DNA of 64,000 bases from UBA4971 sp900019985 (GCA_050949175.1 JBMNFG010000011.1:62001-126000); one strand, 5' to 3'; positions 24,164-33,676 are shown, numbered from the stretch's first letter. A program made the numbers and translations. The notes: generated from the letters alone by a model not told the origin.

Positions 24164-25144
24164 TTAGTCATCACTGTTTGAATGAACCGCTCCTAAAGCT
24201 ACGCACACTGCCCCCACCAGGCCGGCTTCAGGCCCAAGTCCTGCCGCAACTATCCTTACCCTCTCGAAGGCGGCTTTGATCGCACGCCGTTCAGTTGCAC
24301 GACGAAGTGGCGCAAGGAGGAGTTCTCCCATATTCGAGACGCCTCCGCCAATCACCACAGTGTCAGGATTAATGACATTAATAAGGTTAGCCACTCCTAT
24401 TCCCAAGTATTCCCCGGTCTTATTGATTATTTCCATTGCGAGGGCATCTCCGGAAGCAGCGGCTTCACCTACGGTCTTGGATGTAATATTCTCAATACAA
24501 CCCCCTGCCAGGTCTTTCATTATCGTATTATCACCGTGTAATACGCAGGCTTGTGCTCTTCTTGCGATTGCAGGGCCTGCAGCTAAAGCTTCAAGGCAGC
24601 CTTGATTCCCGCAGCCGCAGAGCGGCCCATCATTGACAATAGTCATATGCCCTACCTCGCCTGCCACACCATATGACCCGGTGTGAATCTTTCCGCCAAG
24701 AATGAGGCTGCCTCCTATTCCTGTACTGACCGTGATGTATATCATATTTCTTGAACCTTTTCCGGCTCCGAACCGGTATTCTCCGAGCCCTGCAGCATTC
24801 GCATCGTTTTCGAGATACACAGGCACGTCCAGCATTCCTTGGAGTATTTGGACAATGGGAACGTTTTGCCACATGAGGTTCGGTGCAAAGATTATAATGC
24901 CTGCCCCATGGTTGACAGGTCCCGGGCTCCCGATGCCGATGGACTTGACATCTACCATGGTAGCTCCTGCGGAAGCCACTGCCTCCCTTATGCTCTCCAC
25001 AATGTCTTTGACTACTGCATCTTGGCCCCGCTCAGGACAGGTAGGTCTAATAACCTTCGAAATAATCGAGCCCTCAAAGTTTGCAGCTGCAGTCGCTATC
25101 TTGGTTCCGCCGAGGTCCACACCGACTACAAGCGATTTACCCAT
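24164..25144 (-). CDS. ROK-family sugar kinase (glucokinase-like)
   Basis: Phosphorylates a hexose, most likely glucose, with ATP. The start MGKSLVVGVDLGGTKIATA carries the ATP phosphate loop (DLGGTK). The zinc-binding ROK signature is present as GHMTIVNDGPLCGCGNQGCLEALA, and IYITVSTGIGGSLIL and LENDANAAGLGEYRFGAG supply the acceptor Asp. I take ATG at 25144, giving 326 residues with no extra N-terminal tail; the frame is open to 25225. All kinase residues are intact, so an enzyme is more likely than a NagC-type repressor, which would have an HTH. It lies next to the MsmX/UgpC-type ATPase, in line with sugar use. Confidence 0.92.
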   Translation of the reverse strand: MGKSLVVGVDLGGTKIATAAANFEGSIISKVIRPTCPERGQDAVVKDIVESIREAVASAGATMVDVKSIGIGSPGPVNHGAGIIIFAPNLMWQNVPIVQILQGMLDVPVYLENDANAAGLGEYRFGAGKGSRNMIYITVSTGIGGSLILGGKIHTGSYGVAGEVGHMTIVNDGPLCGCGNQGCLEALAAGPAIARRAQACVLHGDNTIMKDLAGGCIENITSKTVGEAAASGDALAMEIINKTGEYLGIGVANLINVINPDTVVIGGGVSNMGELLLAPLRRATERRAIKAAFERVRIVAAGLGPEAGLVGAVCVALGAVHSNSDD

Positions 25145-25266
25145 TGTCGAACCAAGACCCCTCTCCAGTCTCAGATTATTATAAAGGGGATAGTGGGTGT
25201 TTAGCCCAACTATCCCCAGGCGCACTCCAGGGTCAGTTACCGGTGGTAAACTGATTATTCTTTGGG

Positions 25267-26367
25267 CTACCTAATAGCAGCCTCAGTTTCTTTACAGAAC
25301 AGATGAGCCTTTTCGGTGTTGAAGACTACCTTATGAGTGGTGCCTGGTCTTGCCAGGGTATGAGCGTCCACTCGTGCAATATATGATTCATTCCCTGCAG
25401 AAAGGTAGACATAGACCTCAGCACCCATAGGCTCTGTCACATCTACGTTAGCTGTGACTATAAGATCCGGATCTGCATCCGGCATAAAGTCCAGGTCAAC
25501 AATGTCTTCAGGCCTGATGCCAAAGATGACCTCTTTATCGATATATTTCTCAGCATTTTCAAACCTGTTACGAGGCAGCTTCACTTTGAAGCTATCGGAT
25601 TTGACCCAGAGGTCGTCGTCTTCTTTTAGAAGCACGACATCGATGAAGTTCATTGAAGGGCTTCCGATAAAACCTGCAACAAACACATTATTCGGGTGAT
25701 CATAGATCTCCATCGGTGCGCCTACTTGCTGAATCACACCATCCTTCTGAACAACAATCCTATCACCCATGGTCATAGCTTCAGTCTGGTCATGGGTAAC
25801 GTAGATTATTGTTGTTTGGAGCCGGTCATGGAGTTTTGCAAGCTCTGCCCTCATTTGGACTCGAAGCTTCGCGTCAAGGTTTGAGAGAGGCTCATCCATA
25901 AGGAAAACCTTGGGTTCTCTGACAATAGCTCTTCCCAAGGCCACTCTCTGCCTCTGTCCTCCTGAAAGCTCTTTTGGCTTTCTCTTAAGGAGATTCTCTA
26001 TCCCCAAAACCCTGGCAGCTTCGTTAACACGTTTGTCAATCTCTGCTTTGGGAAACTTGCGGAGCTTCAAGCCGAAGGCCATGTTGTTGTAGACATCCAT
26101 GTGGGGATACAGCGCGTAGTTCTGAAAGACCATGGCAATATCTCTATCCTTAGGAGGGATGTCGTTGACAAGGGTGTCTCCGATATAGATACTGCCTTCT
26201 GAGATTTCCTCCAGACCTGCTATCATTCTTAGCGTTGTGGACTTTCCACAACCGGACGGGCCTACGAGGATGAGAAATTCTTTGTCCTCAATTTCAAGTG
26301 TAACATCCTTTACCGCAACTACATTACCAAACCTCTTCCATACATGTTCCAGATATACTCTGGCCAT
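25267..26367 (-). CDS. Multi-sugar ABC transporter ATP-binding protein (UgpC/MsmX type)
   Basis: Cytoplasmic ATPase that energises carbohydrate ABC importers. Walker A is GPSGCGKSTTLRMIAG, the signature LSGGQRQRVALGRA, Walker B VFLMDEPLSNLDAK, and a TOBE/OB regulatory region fills residues about 240-366 (FGIRPEDI is visible). I begin at ATG 26367 with AGGGGG upstream, giving 366 residues, the norm for the family; the open frame extends 83 codons further but that part is unlike ABC proteins. No permease or binding protein is adjacent, so it is probably a shared ATPase serving several importers, as MsmX does. Confidence 0.93.
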   Translation of the reverse strand: MARVYLEHVWKRFGNVVAVKDVTLEIEDKEFLILVGPSGCGKSTTLRMIAGLEEISEGSIYIGDTLVNDIPPKDRDIAMVFQNYALYPHMDVYNNMAFGLKLRKFPKAEIDKRVNEAARVLGIENLLKRKPKELSGGQRQRVALGRAIVREPKVFLMDEPLSNLDAKLRVQMRAELAKLHDRLQTTIIYVTHDQTEAMTMGDRIVVQKDGVIQQVGAPMEIYDHPNNVFVAGFIGSPSMNFIDVVLLKEDDDLWVKSDSFKVKLPRNRFENAEKYIDKEVIFGIRPEDIVDLDFMPDADPDLIVTANVDVTEPMGAEVYVYLSAGNESYIARVDAHTLARPGTTHKVVFNTEKAHLFCKETEAAIR

Positions 26368-26776
26368 CCAAGAATACCCCCTAATGCCATCTCCCGGAAC
26401 CGTACTAATCGAATTCCCAAGACAGCGTAATTGGCATAAAGCCGGGTACAGCGGATTACCCTGGATACCATGTGCGTCGCAGGCCGGTTTCCCGTTTTGT
26501 TGCCACCTACCACCGGCAACTCCAGCCCTCCCAAGAATTATTCGACACCCTTTGTTATAATCCTCCCTACCTGTCATTCCTCCAGTCATTTCGGGCTTGA
26601 ACGCGCTGTCAATCATTTACTGCTTTCAACTAGGCTCAAACTCCCCTACTCTCCTCTGGATTAGCGATTCCTGCCGAAAGGCAATAAATAGGCCCCCGGA
26701 CTTTTGCCCGGGAGCCATCGACCGACCGGCATTTGCCGGAGTTTTGACAAGTGGGAAGGTGACTAATGATACTCTA
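26368..26776. other. Intergenic stretch upstream of the orphan sugar ATPase
   Basis: About 410 bases. The lower part would be the leader of the ATPase gene and contains a GTTGCC/GGCAAC 6-bp hairpin and, around 26555, a minus-strand TATAAC without a good -35. The upper part carries the porin terminator. An 83-codon open extension of the ATPase frame across here is not supported by family length. Confidence 0.45.
26682..26716 (-). terminator. Probable terminator after the porin-like gene
   Basis: Minus strand GGCTCCCGG (26716-26708) pairs with CCGGGGGCC (26699-26691) over nine bases around an eight-base loop, followed by TATTTATT. The U-tract is interrupted, so efficiency may be moderate. It lies 60 bases after the porin stop. 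Confidence 0.7.
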
Positions 26777-28258
26777 TTAGAACTCTACGCCCATACCTGC
26801 TGTCAGCGCAAGGCCTTCAGCCCTCTTGGCTGTATAGCCACGGTTGTAGCTGGCTATAAACTCGATGCCGCTAGGAGCCGTGTAACCGACCTTGCCCATG
26901 TATGTGGCTTCTCCTTCAGCGTACTTAAGGTTCCCCGAGATTTCTACGTCAGAGAACATTGGGAAGTCCACAACTGTTGAAGCAGCTACTTCATGTACGC
27001 TGTCAATACCCGACCCTGTGGTAGAGAGCTCCAGGTCGTAGCCGGCATCCACTAACGCAGGCCCAACCATGAAGTCACGGCTTACACCTAGGGTAAGGGT
27101 GGTCTTTCTTGCAGGATCGCCGTTCTCGTCACGGTCGAGAATAGCGTAAGGCTCATTTACAGTTGACCATACATTGCTGATTCCTGCCGTGATGTCGAAC
27201 CCTTCGTACATCATGGCTGCATCTGCACCTACCATAGTTCTGGTACCGACCACATCGCGGTTGATATCCCGCTGCTCGTGCCAATCGGCTTTCCCGGTCA
27301 GCTGTACGCCCATAAATTCTGTGGAGATCTCACCGCCGACTCCACGCTTGCCTGCATTTATGTCGACTATGCTTATGTCTTTGTCTGTGTCTTTATCTAT
27401 GCTGTCATCACGGTAAATAGGATCAAACAGCGGGTCAAAGCTCCTGAAGCTCACCTTCGCGCTGGCTTCAGGTAACATAGGAAGCTCGCCTATACCTGCC
27501 TCAACCTTGGCTACGGTAGCTCTGTTTGCACCGTCCCAGGCTGCGGATCCGACGATATCAAGACCCGGTGCAGGTGCAATCTGAGCGCTTCCTGCAAGGG
27601 CAATGTCGTTACCGGTCTTGACCGCTGCGCCCTGAAGGGCTATACCTTCGATTTCACCTTGCCCGAAGATACCGAGGTCAACAAATCTGACGTCTACTGC
27701 TTCCTCGCCTTCTCCGACCTGGCGCGTAGCCCATCCATAGAATCCTGCGAGTTCCACAGGACCAAGCCACAGGCCGCTTGTCTGAACACCTTCGATTACG
27801 CCGTCAGTTTCTGAGATGTGGGCAATGTAAGGTGAGTAATCCACTTCCAGGTCTCCGAAACGAGTAGTAAGGACAGGCCCGCCCTCGTAGAATGCTCCTG
27901 TTGTCTCCAGGTACACCTTTTCAATGGTGAGAGAGTCCATAAGGTTCAGAGGACGAGGTGTCAAGCTCTTACCATTCATCTCTCCTGCTTCAGGATCCTC
28001 TTCCTCGTTTTCCAATGGAGTCCACTCAGTCAATGCAAAACCTATGTAACCTCGCACCTGATGTCCACCTGCCATCTCCATGGAAAGCTCGAGATGCAGG
28101 TCAGATGTGGCAGATATTCCGGCATCAATGGGATTTGCCGGAACAACCTGGAACTCGGTGGAGAGAGAACCTCCCACATTTATGATGGGGGCGCCCATAA
28201 CAGGTGCTGCTACCGCCAGAACCAGGACTATTGCAAGTATTGAAATAAGTCTCTTCAT
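26777..28258 (-). CDS. Porin-like secreted beta-barrel protein
   Basis: Likely outer-membrane beta-barrel. A clear signal peptide (MKRLISILAIVLVLAVAAPVMGA) is followed by about 470 residues dominated by short alternating strands (LHLELSMEMAGGHQVRGYIGFAL, VEISGNLKYAEGEATYMGKVGYTA, IEFIASYNRGY) and acidic loops such as DDSIDKDTDKD. It ends in GMGVEF, a terminal phenylalanine as used by the outer-membrane insertion machinery. There is no SLH domain. GGGGGATA precedes the ATG. No pore family is assigned; the signal, strand pattern and last residue are the evidence. It is isolated, with a terminator below and a large non-coding stretch above. Confidence 0.75.
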   Translation of the reverse strand: MKRLISILAIVLVLAVAAPVMGAPIINVGGSLSTEFQVVPANPIDAGISATSDLHLELSMEMAGGHQVRGYIGFALTEWTPLENEEEDPEAGEMNGKSLTPRPLNLMDSLTIEKVYLETTGAFYEGGPVLTTRFGDLEVDYSPYIAHISETDGVIEGVQTSGLWLGPVELAGFYGWATRQVGEGEEAVDVRFVDLGIFGQGEIEGIALQGAAVKTGNDIALAGSAQIAPAPGLDIVGSAAWDGANRATVAKVEAGIGELPMLPEASAKVSFRSFDPLFDPIYRDDSIDKDTDKDISIVDINAGKRGVGGEISTEFMGVQLTGKADWHEQRDINRDVVGTRTMVGADAAMMYEGFDITAGISNVWSTVNEPYAILDRDENGDPARKTTLTLGVSRDFMVGPALVDAGYDLELSTTGSGIDSVHEVAASTVVDFPMFSDVEISGNLKYAEGEATYMGKVGYTAPSGIEFIASYNRGYTAKRAEGLALTAGMGVEF

Positions 28259-28833
28259 GATCTATCCCCCTTATTAGAATGCTTGGTGAAAGCATGCTGC
28301 AGCACGTGCTACATGAGGGAACAAGAGACCAAGTGTCCATGTTGCCTTGCCATCGAGTCCCCGTGCTTCATGGTTTGCTGCATGGTCTTTCACCGTCTGC
28401 TGTGTGTGATTTGACCACGAGTTCACACCCTGGTGAATGATTGAACTATGTAATCACACTTTGCCGTTTGTGTGGTCCCACCCGGCCTCCAGCGCTATTG
28501 GCGGGCACCTCCTTTCCTGCGCCTGCCAGGATACTAATGCCGGGCCATCCATACCCGCGTTGACCCAGCGCTAGACTAGTTCTTCGCGAAGAAGCACAGT
28601 TCCTTCATGCAAACCGCCTTCTAGCTGGTGTAAGTCTTGGCAAGGTTGGAACACGCAGCCCATAGACGGGAATAACTGGATAGCGCTGTATCATAGAACG
28701 GTACACGACTTCCAAGAAGCGTGTAAGGATCTCGCCCTCCCCTTCCGGACCTGTTGTAGAAATACTCCCACGTAAGATGTGTTCGGTGGCAGAGAATTGC
28801 CCACTGCATGGAGGCCTATGGCAGAAACCCTCC
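28259..28833. other. Long non-coding stretch between porin and arginine operon
   Basis: About 575 bases. It should hold the porin promoter and leader on the minus strand, but no clear -35/-10 pair was found. Short open frames on the minus strand (for example 28605-28880 and 28621-28809) lack Shine-Dalgarno sites, run through the argF terminator or have no recognisable composition. Near-palindromes such as AGCATGCTGCAGCACGTGCT around 28291-28310 are present. No known RNA family was recognised. Confidence 0.45.
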
Positions 28834-28870
28834 CAAAAACTGAAAGCGGTGGTAGGAAACCTACCACCGC
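28834..28870 (-). terminator. Strong terminator of the arginine operon
   Basis: GCGGTGGTAGG and CCTACCACCGC (28870-28860 and 28856-28846 on the minus strand) form a perfect 11-bp stem with a three-base loop, followed by TTTCAGTTTTT. It begins 36 bases after the argF stop. Confidence 0.88.
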
Positions 28871-28905
28871 GTAGATGCATGCCTATGGGCTAAAGTATGA
28901 CACAA

Positions 28906-29889
28906 CTACTCGCGCATGTCCTGCATCAACAAGGCGAGAATAGCCTTCTGCACGTGGAGGCGGTTTTCCGCTTCATCGAACACCACAGAATGAGGACCGT
29001 CCATGACTCCGTCTGTGATTTCTTCGCCTCTATGAGCAGGCAAGCAATGCATAACCAAAACGTCTTCGTTTTCTGCAGCCTTCACAAGCTCCTCATTAAC
29101 CTGGTAAGGTTTGAGGATACGGTGTTTTCGCTCTCTTTCAGCCTCCTGACCCATGCTTGCCCATACGTCCGTATAGATGACATCAGCGCCTTTGACTGCT
29201 TCGTATGGGTCATGGGTGACCTCAATACTTACTCCTTCAGCTTTGCCGTCTTCCCTGGCAGCTTCCACGATCTCCGGAAGAGGCTGCAGCTCAGGCGGAC
29301 ACGCGATCGTAACGTGCATCCCGACTCTTGCCCCTCCGTACATTAGGCTGTGTGCCATGTTGTTGCCGTCGCCGACATAAACCATTTTCAAGCCTTTAGT
29401 CTGTCCGCGCTTCTCATAAACTGTAAAGTAGTCTGCCAGGACTTGACAGGGATGCAGAAGGTCCGTAAGCCCGTTTATCACGGGGATCGTCCCGTACTTC
29501 GCCAAGTCCTCTACATCTTGCTGGTCGAATGTGCGGATCATTATGCCGTCTACGTACCTTGATAGAACCTGAGCTGTATCGGAAATGGTCTCTCCTCTCC
29601 TAAGCTGTAGATCTTGAGAGCTTAAGAAGAGAGGATATCCCCCTAACTGCCACATACCTACCTCAAAGGAAACCCTAGTCCGCGTGGAATGCTTCATAAA
29701 GATCATTGCCAGCGTTTTCCCAGGGAGCAGATGATGGGTAATACCTTTTTTCGTCTCCTCCTTTAACTTAGAAGCGACTTCAAAGATCTTCCACACCTCT
29801 TCACCGCTGAGATCGTGAATGGAAAGCAGACTCTTTCCTCGCATTTCTAGAGCGACACTATCTGAGAGATAACTCCTCCGGTCAACCAT
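28906..29889 (-). CDS. argF: Ornithine carbamoyltransferase
   Basis: Sixth step of arginine synthesis: carbamoyl phosphate plus ornithine gives citrulline. Diagnostic motifs are all present: HSTRTRVSFEVGM (carbamoyl-phosphate loop STRTR), HPCQVLADYFTV, and HCLPAHRGEEITD (the ornithine-binding HCLPA). Length of 327 is slightly long; starting instead at the internal ATG of MRGKSLLSIHDLS would give the usual 310, but GGGCGG upstream of the first ATG is acceptable. It is last in the argCJBDF run and followed by a strong terminator. Confidence 0.96.
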   Translation of the reverse strand: MVDRRSYLSDSVALEMRGKSLLSIHDLSGEEVWKIFEVASKLKEETKKGITHHLLPGKTLAMIFMKHSTRTRVSFEVGMWQLGGYPLFLSSQDLQLRRGETISDTAQVLSRYVDGIMIRTFDQQDVEDLAKYGTIPVINGLTDLLHPCQVLADYFTVYEKRGQTKGLKMVYVGDGNNMAHSLMYGGARVGMHVTIACPPELQPLPEIVEAAREDGKAEGVSIEVTHDPYEAVKGADVIYTDVWASMGQEAERERKHRILKPYQVNEELVKAAENEDVLVMHCLPAHRGEEITDGVMDGPHSVVFDEAENRLHVQKAILALLMQDMRE

Positions 29890-30000
29890 ACTCGATACCG
29901 CCCTTCTTCAGGTAGTGGAGTTTGCGCCGTCCCATTTCCGGACATACCCCGGATTTGGCGCGCATTTCCTTTAATTCGAAATATACAGCAAAGACTCCTT

Positions 30001-31224
30001 CTATACTTCTCCAATAACCTGTCCCAAGATGTCCACTGCCTGTTGGATTTCTGCCTCTTTCACTGTGAGGGGAGGGAGCAAGCGAATTGTCGTATCAGTG
30101 ACAGCATTCACCAAGAGCCCCTTGTCCCGACACCCGGAGTAGACAAGTCTCGCAGGGGCTTCGCCCGAACCATCTGATGAACGGCAAAGCTCAATCCCTG
30201 CCATAAGTCCCATTCCCCGGATTTCAACTATTTGAGGATGGTCCTCCTTCAGCGCCTCCAGCTTCTCAAAGAGGCTCCTGCTCACATCAGTGACGTGTTC
30301 GAGAATGCGTTCTTTTCGCATAGTCTCAAGAACTGCCAGTGACGCAGCACATCCCAGCGGATTGCCTCCGAAAGTAGTGGCATGAGTCCCAGGTGTAAAC
30401 ACTTCTGCAACCTCGTCTTTTGCGAGGAGAGCCCCTATGGGGAATCCGCCTCCCAAGGATTTGGCAAGGGTTATTGCATCAGGTATAACGTCAAAATGCT
30501 CAAATGCAAACATCTTGCCTGTACGCCCCATGCCGGTCTGGACTTCGTCCATGATAAGGACGGCGCCGGCTTCGTCACAAAGCTCCCTGACCCGTCGAAT
30601 ATACTCTCTATCTGCCACATGGATTCCGCCTTCACCCTGGATAGGTTCAAGGAGGACAGCGGCAGTCTCAGTTGTTACGGCACGTTCCATAGCAGATACG
30701 TCATTAAAAGGTACATATCTGAACCCGGGGACAAGAGGATCAAAGTCCTTCTGGTACTTGGGCTGCCCTGTCGCAGTAAGGGAACCTAAGGTCCTCCCGT
30801 GGAAAGATTCAAGAGCCGTGACGATTTCATATTTCGCAGATCCGTGTTTTGCCTTGGCAAATTTCCTTGCCAGTTTGATTGCAGCCTCGTTAGCCTCAGT
30901 CCCGCTGTTGCAGAAAAACGCTTTACCGAACGGTGTCCCTTGAACCAACCTCTGTGCAAGGAGGGCTTGGTTTTCAATGTGGTATAGGTTTGAACAGTGC
31001 ATTAACCTGCCTGCCTGTTCACTTATGGCAGAAACGACCCTGGGATGGCAATGGCCCAGACCGCATACTGCGATCCCACTTAGAAAATCCAGGTACTCGC
31101 GGCCATCAGCATCCCATACTTTGGTTCCGGACCCTCTGATGAGGGAGATCCCTGCCCGGCCGTATGTGTTCATAAGGTAGTTTTCCGTAAGTTCTTTAAC
31201 TTCTTCGGTCTTCAGATGTCTCAT
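30001..31224 (-). CDS. argD: Acetylornithine aminotransferase
   Basis: PLP enzyme converting N-acetylglutamate semialdehyde to N-acetylornithine. The PLP lysine lies in ITLAKSLGGGFPIGALLA, the cofactor Asp in LIMDEVQTGMGRTG, and the phosphate-binding FCNSGTEANEAAIKLAR is typical. Length of 407 is normal. The assigned ATG (31224) has a weak upstream site, so initiation could lie a few codons inside. A gap of about 175 bases to argB contains a small GGAGAC/GTCTCC hairpin (near 31250-31270). Confidence 0.95.
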   Translation of the reverse strand: MRHLKTEEVKELTENYLMNTYGRAGISLIRGSGTKVWDADGREYLDFLSGIAVCGLGHCHPRVVSAISEQAGRLMHCSNLYHIENQALLAQRLVQGTPFGKAFFCNSGTEANEAAIKLARKFAKAKHGSAKYEIVTALESFHGRTLGSLTATGQPKYQKDFDPLVPGFRYVPFNDVSAMERAVTTETAAVLLEPIQGEGGIHVADREYIRRVRELCDEAGAVLIMDEVQTGMGRTGKMFAFEHFDVIPDAITLAKSLGGGFPIGALLAKDEVAEVFTPGTHATTFGGNPLGCAASLAVLETMRKERILEHVTDVSRSLFEKLEALKEDHPQIVEIRGMGLMAGIELCRSSDGSGEAPARLVYSGCRDKGLLVNAVTDTTIRLLPPLTVKEAEIQQAVDILGQVIGEV

Positions 31225-31401
31225 GATAAAGGTGCAAGAATCCGATCCCGGAGACCGGACTCTTGTCTCCCTCCCTTCTGTTCTCCTGCAGACATTTCCG
31301 GTCCGATGCAGAAGTTCTTCTTAGGCCCTTCTTTTTCGGTAAGAGTCTTTGTTAAGCTTCGTGTCATCTGTGTCCAAGCACATATCGTTCACAACCTGAG
31401 A

Positions 31402-32292
31402 CTACTTAACGATCATTGTCCCGATCCCTTTGTCGGTAAACATCTCCAGAAGGAGCGAATGAGGACGGCGTCCGTCTATTATGTGTGTCCTTTCGACTCC
31501 TCCTTGCAATGCAGTGATGCAAGCTTCGACTTTCGGGATCATGCCTTTTACGATACGGCCGTCTTGTACCATCTTGTCCACCTCATCTATGGTAAGCTCC
31601 TCTATGAGAGATGACATATCAGACGGATCAGCCATGATCCCTTCAACATCTGTCAGCATTATTAGCTTATAGGCGTTGAGGGCAGAGGCTAGACTGCCTG
31701 CCAGGTGATCAGCGTTTATGTTTAGAGTGATACCGCCGGCGTCCGTAGCCACAGGTGAAATCACCGGGATAAACCCGGCTCCGGTTATAACATCAATGAT
31801 GGCCGGATCAATTTTTTGGACATTGCCGACGTGACCCAAGTCGACTACTTTGCATTCCTCGTGCGATGAGCAACATATCTCCGGACCCACTTTTGAAGCT
31901 GTAATCAAAAATGCATCCTTTCCTGAAAGGCCTACAGCCTTCCCGCCGCTTTGGTTGATCAGTGAGACGATTTCTTTGTTAATCTTTCCTGTCAGCACCA
32001 TTTCAGCTATTTCAACAGTCTCAGCGTCTGTTACCCGCAACCCGTTAACAAACGCAGGTTCCTTTCCCAGGCGCTTCATAAGGTCAGAAATTTCTTTACC
32101 GCCTCCGTGGACTACCACAGGATTCATTCCAACGTATCTAAGGAGGGTGATATCAACGGCCACCATCTGTCTCAAACCAGGATCCGTCATGGCTGATCCA
32201 CCGTACTTGATTACAATGGTTTTTCCGAAGAATGCCCTTATGTACGGCAAAGCCTCCACCAATATGCCCGCTCTTTCGCTTGCACAATCCAT
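31402..32292 (-). CDS. argB: Acetylglutamate kinase
   Basis: Phosphorylates N-acetylglutamate, second step of arginine synthesis. The amino-acid-kinase fold shows in IVIKYGGSAMTD (nucleotide Lys and Gly loop), VVVHGGGKEISDLM, and INADHLAGSLASALNAYKLIMLTDVEGI; the C-terminal region has DGRRPHSLLLE. Length of 296 matches the hexameric, arginine-inhibited class, which carries an N-terminal helix; the start here (MDCASERAGILVEALPYIRAF) is consistent with that. It lies 12 bases after argJ. Confidence 0.96.
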   Translation of the reverse strand: MDCASERAGILVEALPYIRAFFGKTIVIKYGGSAMTDPGLRQMVAVDITLLRYVGMNPVVVHGGGKEISDLMKRLGKEPAFVNGLRVTDAETVEIAEMVLTGKINKEIVSLINQSGGKAVGLSGKDAFLITASKVGPEICCSSHEECKVVDLGHVGNVQKIDPAIIDVITGAGFIPVISPVATDAGGITLNINADHLAGSLASALNAYKLIMLTDVEGIMADPSDMSSLIEELTIDEVDKMVQDGRIVKGMIPKVEACITALQGGVERTHIIDGRRPHSLLLEMFTDKGIGTMIVK

Positions 32293-32304
32293 GAAAATCC
32301 CTCC

Positions 32305-33570
32305 TTAAGTCGTATAGCTTGCATTAATCTTTACGTAATCGTAAGTCAGGTCGCATGTCCAAGCAGCTGCACTGCTACTTCCTGCGTTAAGATCAATAGT
32401 GATTTCTATGTTTTGCTCAGCTAAAACTTTTCTTGCGGCTACAAGGGGATCCTTTGACTTTCCGCAAGTACAGGTATTGTTGACGTTATTGGCGATTCCG
32501 GAACGCACCACAAGGACATCTCCTATGTAAACGTCTATCAAGTCCGGATCCAGATCCACACCTGCCCTGCCCAAAGCAGCCATGATCCGTCCCCAATTAG
32601 GATCCGCTCCGAAAACCGCAGTCTTGACCAGATTCGAAGAAGCCACTGTCTTTGCGATGCACCTTGCGTCCTCTGCAGTCTTTGCACCTTGAACCCTGAC
32701 TTCAACGAACTTTGTTGCGCCTTCCCCGTCTTTCACAATCATCTTGGCAAGAGATGTCGTAACCATGCGGAGCCCCTCACAGAACTCCTGAAAATCAGGG
32801 CCATCCTCATCTATCACCGCGTTACCTGCCAGCCCGTTGGCCATGACTATTACCATGTCATTTGTACTGGTATCTCCGTCAACCGTGATCATGTTGAAGG
32901 ACTCGTTGACAGACTGAACCAGGGCCTTCTTTAACATGACAGGTGTGATTGCCACGTCAGTGGTGATAAACGCAAGCATAGTCGCCATATTAGGATGGAT
33001 CATCCCTGACCCTTTGCAGATCCCGCCGATTGACACGTTTCCCTTGCAGATCTGCCCTGTCACAGAGATTTCCTTAATGACGCTGTCAGTAGTAAGAATA
33101 GCTCGGGCCGCGTCACTTGAACCCTCAGGACTCAACTTTGAAGCTGCCATGCGAATGCCTTCAGACACTTTCTGTATTGGCAGAGTTTTTCCGATCACTC
33201 CCGTAGACGACACCAACACGTCTCCCGGGCTGATACCCAGGGCATAGGCTGTTTCGGCAGCCATGATCCGGGCATGCTTGATCCCTGTTTCTCCTGTGCA
33301 TGCGTTTGCGTTTCCGCTGTTCACCACTATTGCACCGGCACACCCGGTCTTCAGGTGCTCCATAGTCACAAGGACAGGCGCAGCCTTTACAAGATTCGTT
33401 GTGAAGACTCCTGCAGCTTGAGCCAGTTTTTCCGAGACAATCAAGGCAAGGTCCGGCCGAGATTTCTTTATCCCGCAATGTACGCCTGCTGCCTTGAAGC
33501 CCCGGGGCAGAGTAACCCCGCCAAGCGCCACATGCCAGTTACCTTGTGTCTCATGTTGCAACTCCACCAT
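32305..33570 (-). CDS. argJ: Bifunctional ornithine acetyltransferase / N-acetylglutamate synthase
   Basis: Recycles the acetyl group from N-acetylornithine to glutamate and can also make N-acetylglutamate from acetyl-CoA. The protein is made as a precursor that cleaves itself before the threonine of NMATMLAFITTDV, giving alpha and beta chains; this site is intact. GGVTLPRGFKAAGVHCGIKKSR at the start and the CTCGKSKDP tail are family features. Length of 421 is slightly above the usual 405-410. Whether it is mono- or bifunctional cannot be read; absence of an argA or argE gene in the operon fits a cyclic pathway. Confidence 0.95.
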   Translation of the reverse strand: MVELQHETQGNWHVALGGVTLPRGFKAAGVHCGIKKSRPDLALIVSEKLAQAAGVFTTNLVKAAPVLVTMEHLKTGCAGAIVVNSGNANACTGETGIKHARIMAAETAYALGISPGDVLVSSTGVIGKTLPIQKVSEGIRMAASKLSPEGSSDAARAILTTDSVIKEISVTGQICKGNVSIGGICKGSGMIHPNMATMLAFITTDVAITPVMLKKALVQSVNESFNMITVDGDTSTNDMVIVMANGLAGNAVIDEDGPDFQEFCEGLRMVTTSLAKMIVKDGEGATKFVEVRVQGAKTAEDARCIAKTVASSNLVKTAVFGADPNWGRIMAALGRAGVDLDPDLIDVYIGDVLVVRSGIANNVNNTCTCGKSKDPLVAARKVLAEQNIEITIDLNAGSSSAAAWTCDLTYDYVKINASYTT

Positions 33571-33676
33571 TCTGCCTGTCGCCCCTTTTCTCGGACATTT
33601 TTTGCCTAACTAAAGCGCTGTTACACGTCTGATTGTTATCTACGCTTCTGAACCGCCTTGAGTTCCATCCCCCGTC

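Noticed and set aside
23803..24164. Two overlapping open frames (101 and 75 codons, minus strand) downstream of the ROK gene
   Set aside because: They run through strong inverted repeats, lack binding sites and have no recognisable composition; the structured nucleic acid explains the sequence better.
26368..26616. 83-codon N-terminal extension of the sugar ATPase
   Set aside because: The standard ABC start with a Shine-Dalgarno site is at 26367 and the extension is unlike the family.
28605..28880. 91-codon frame on the minus strand
   Set aside because: Begins inside the argF terminator hairpin and has no binding site or known features.
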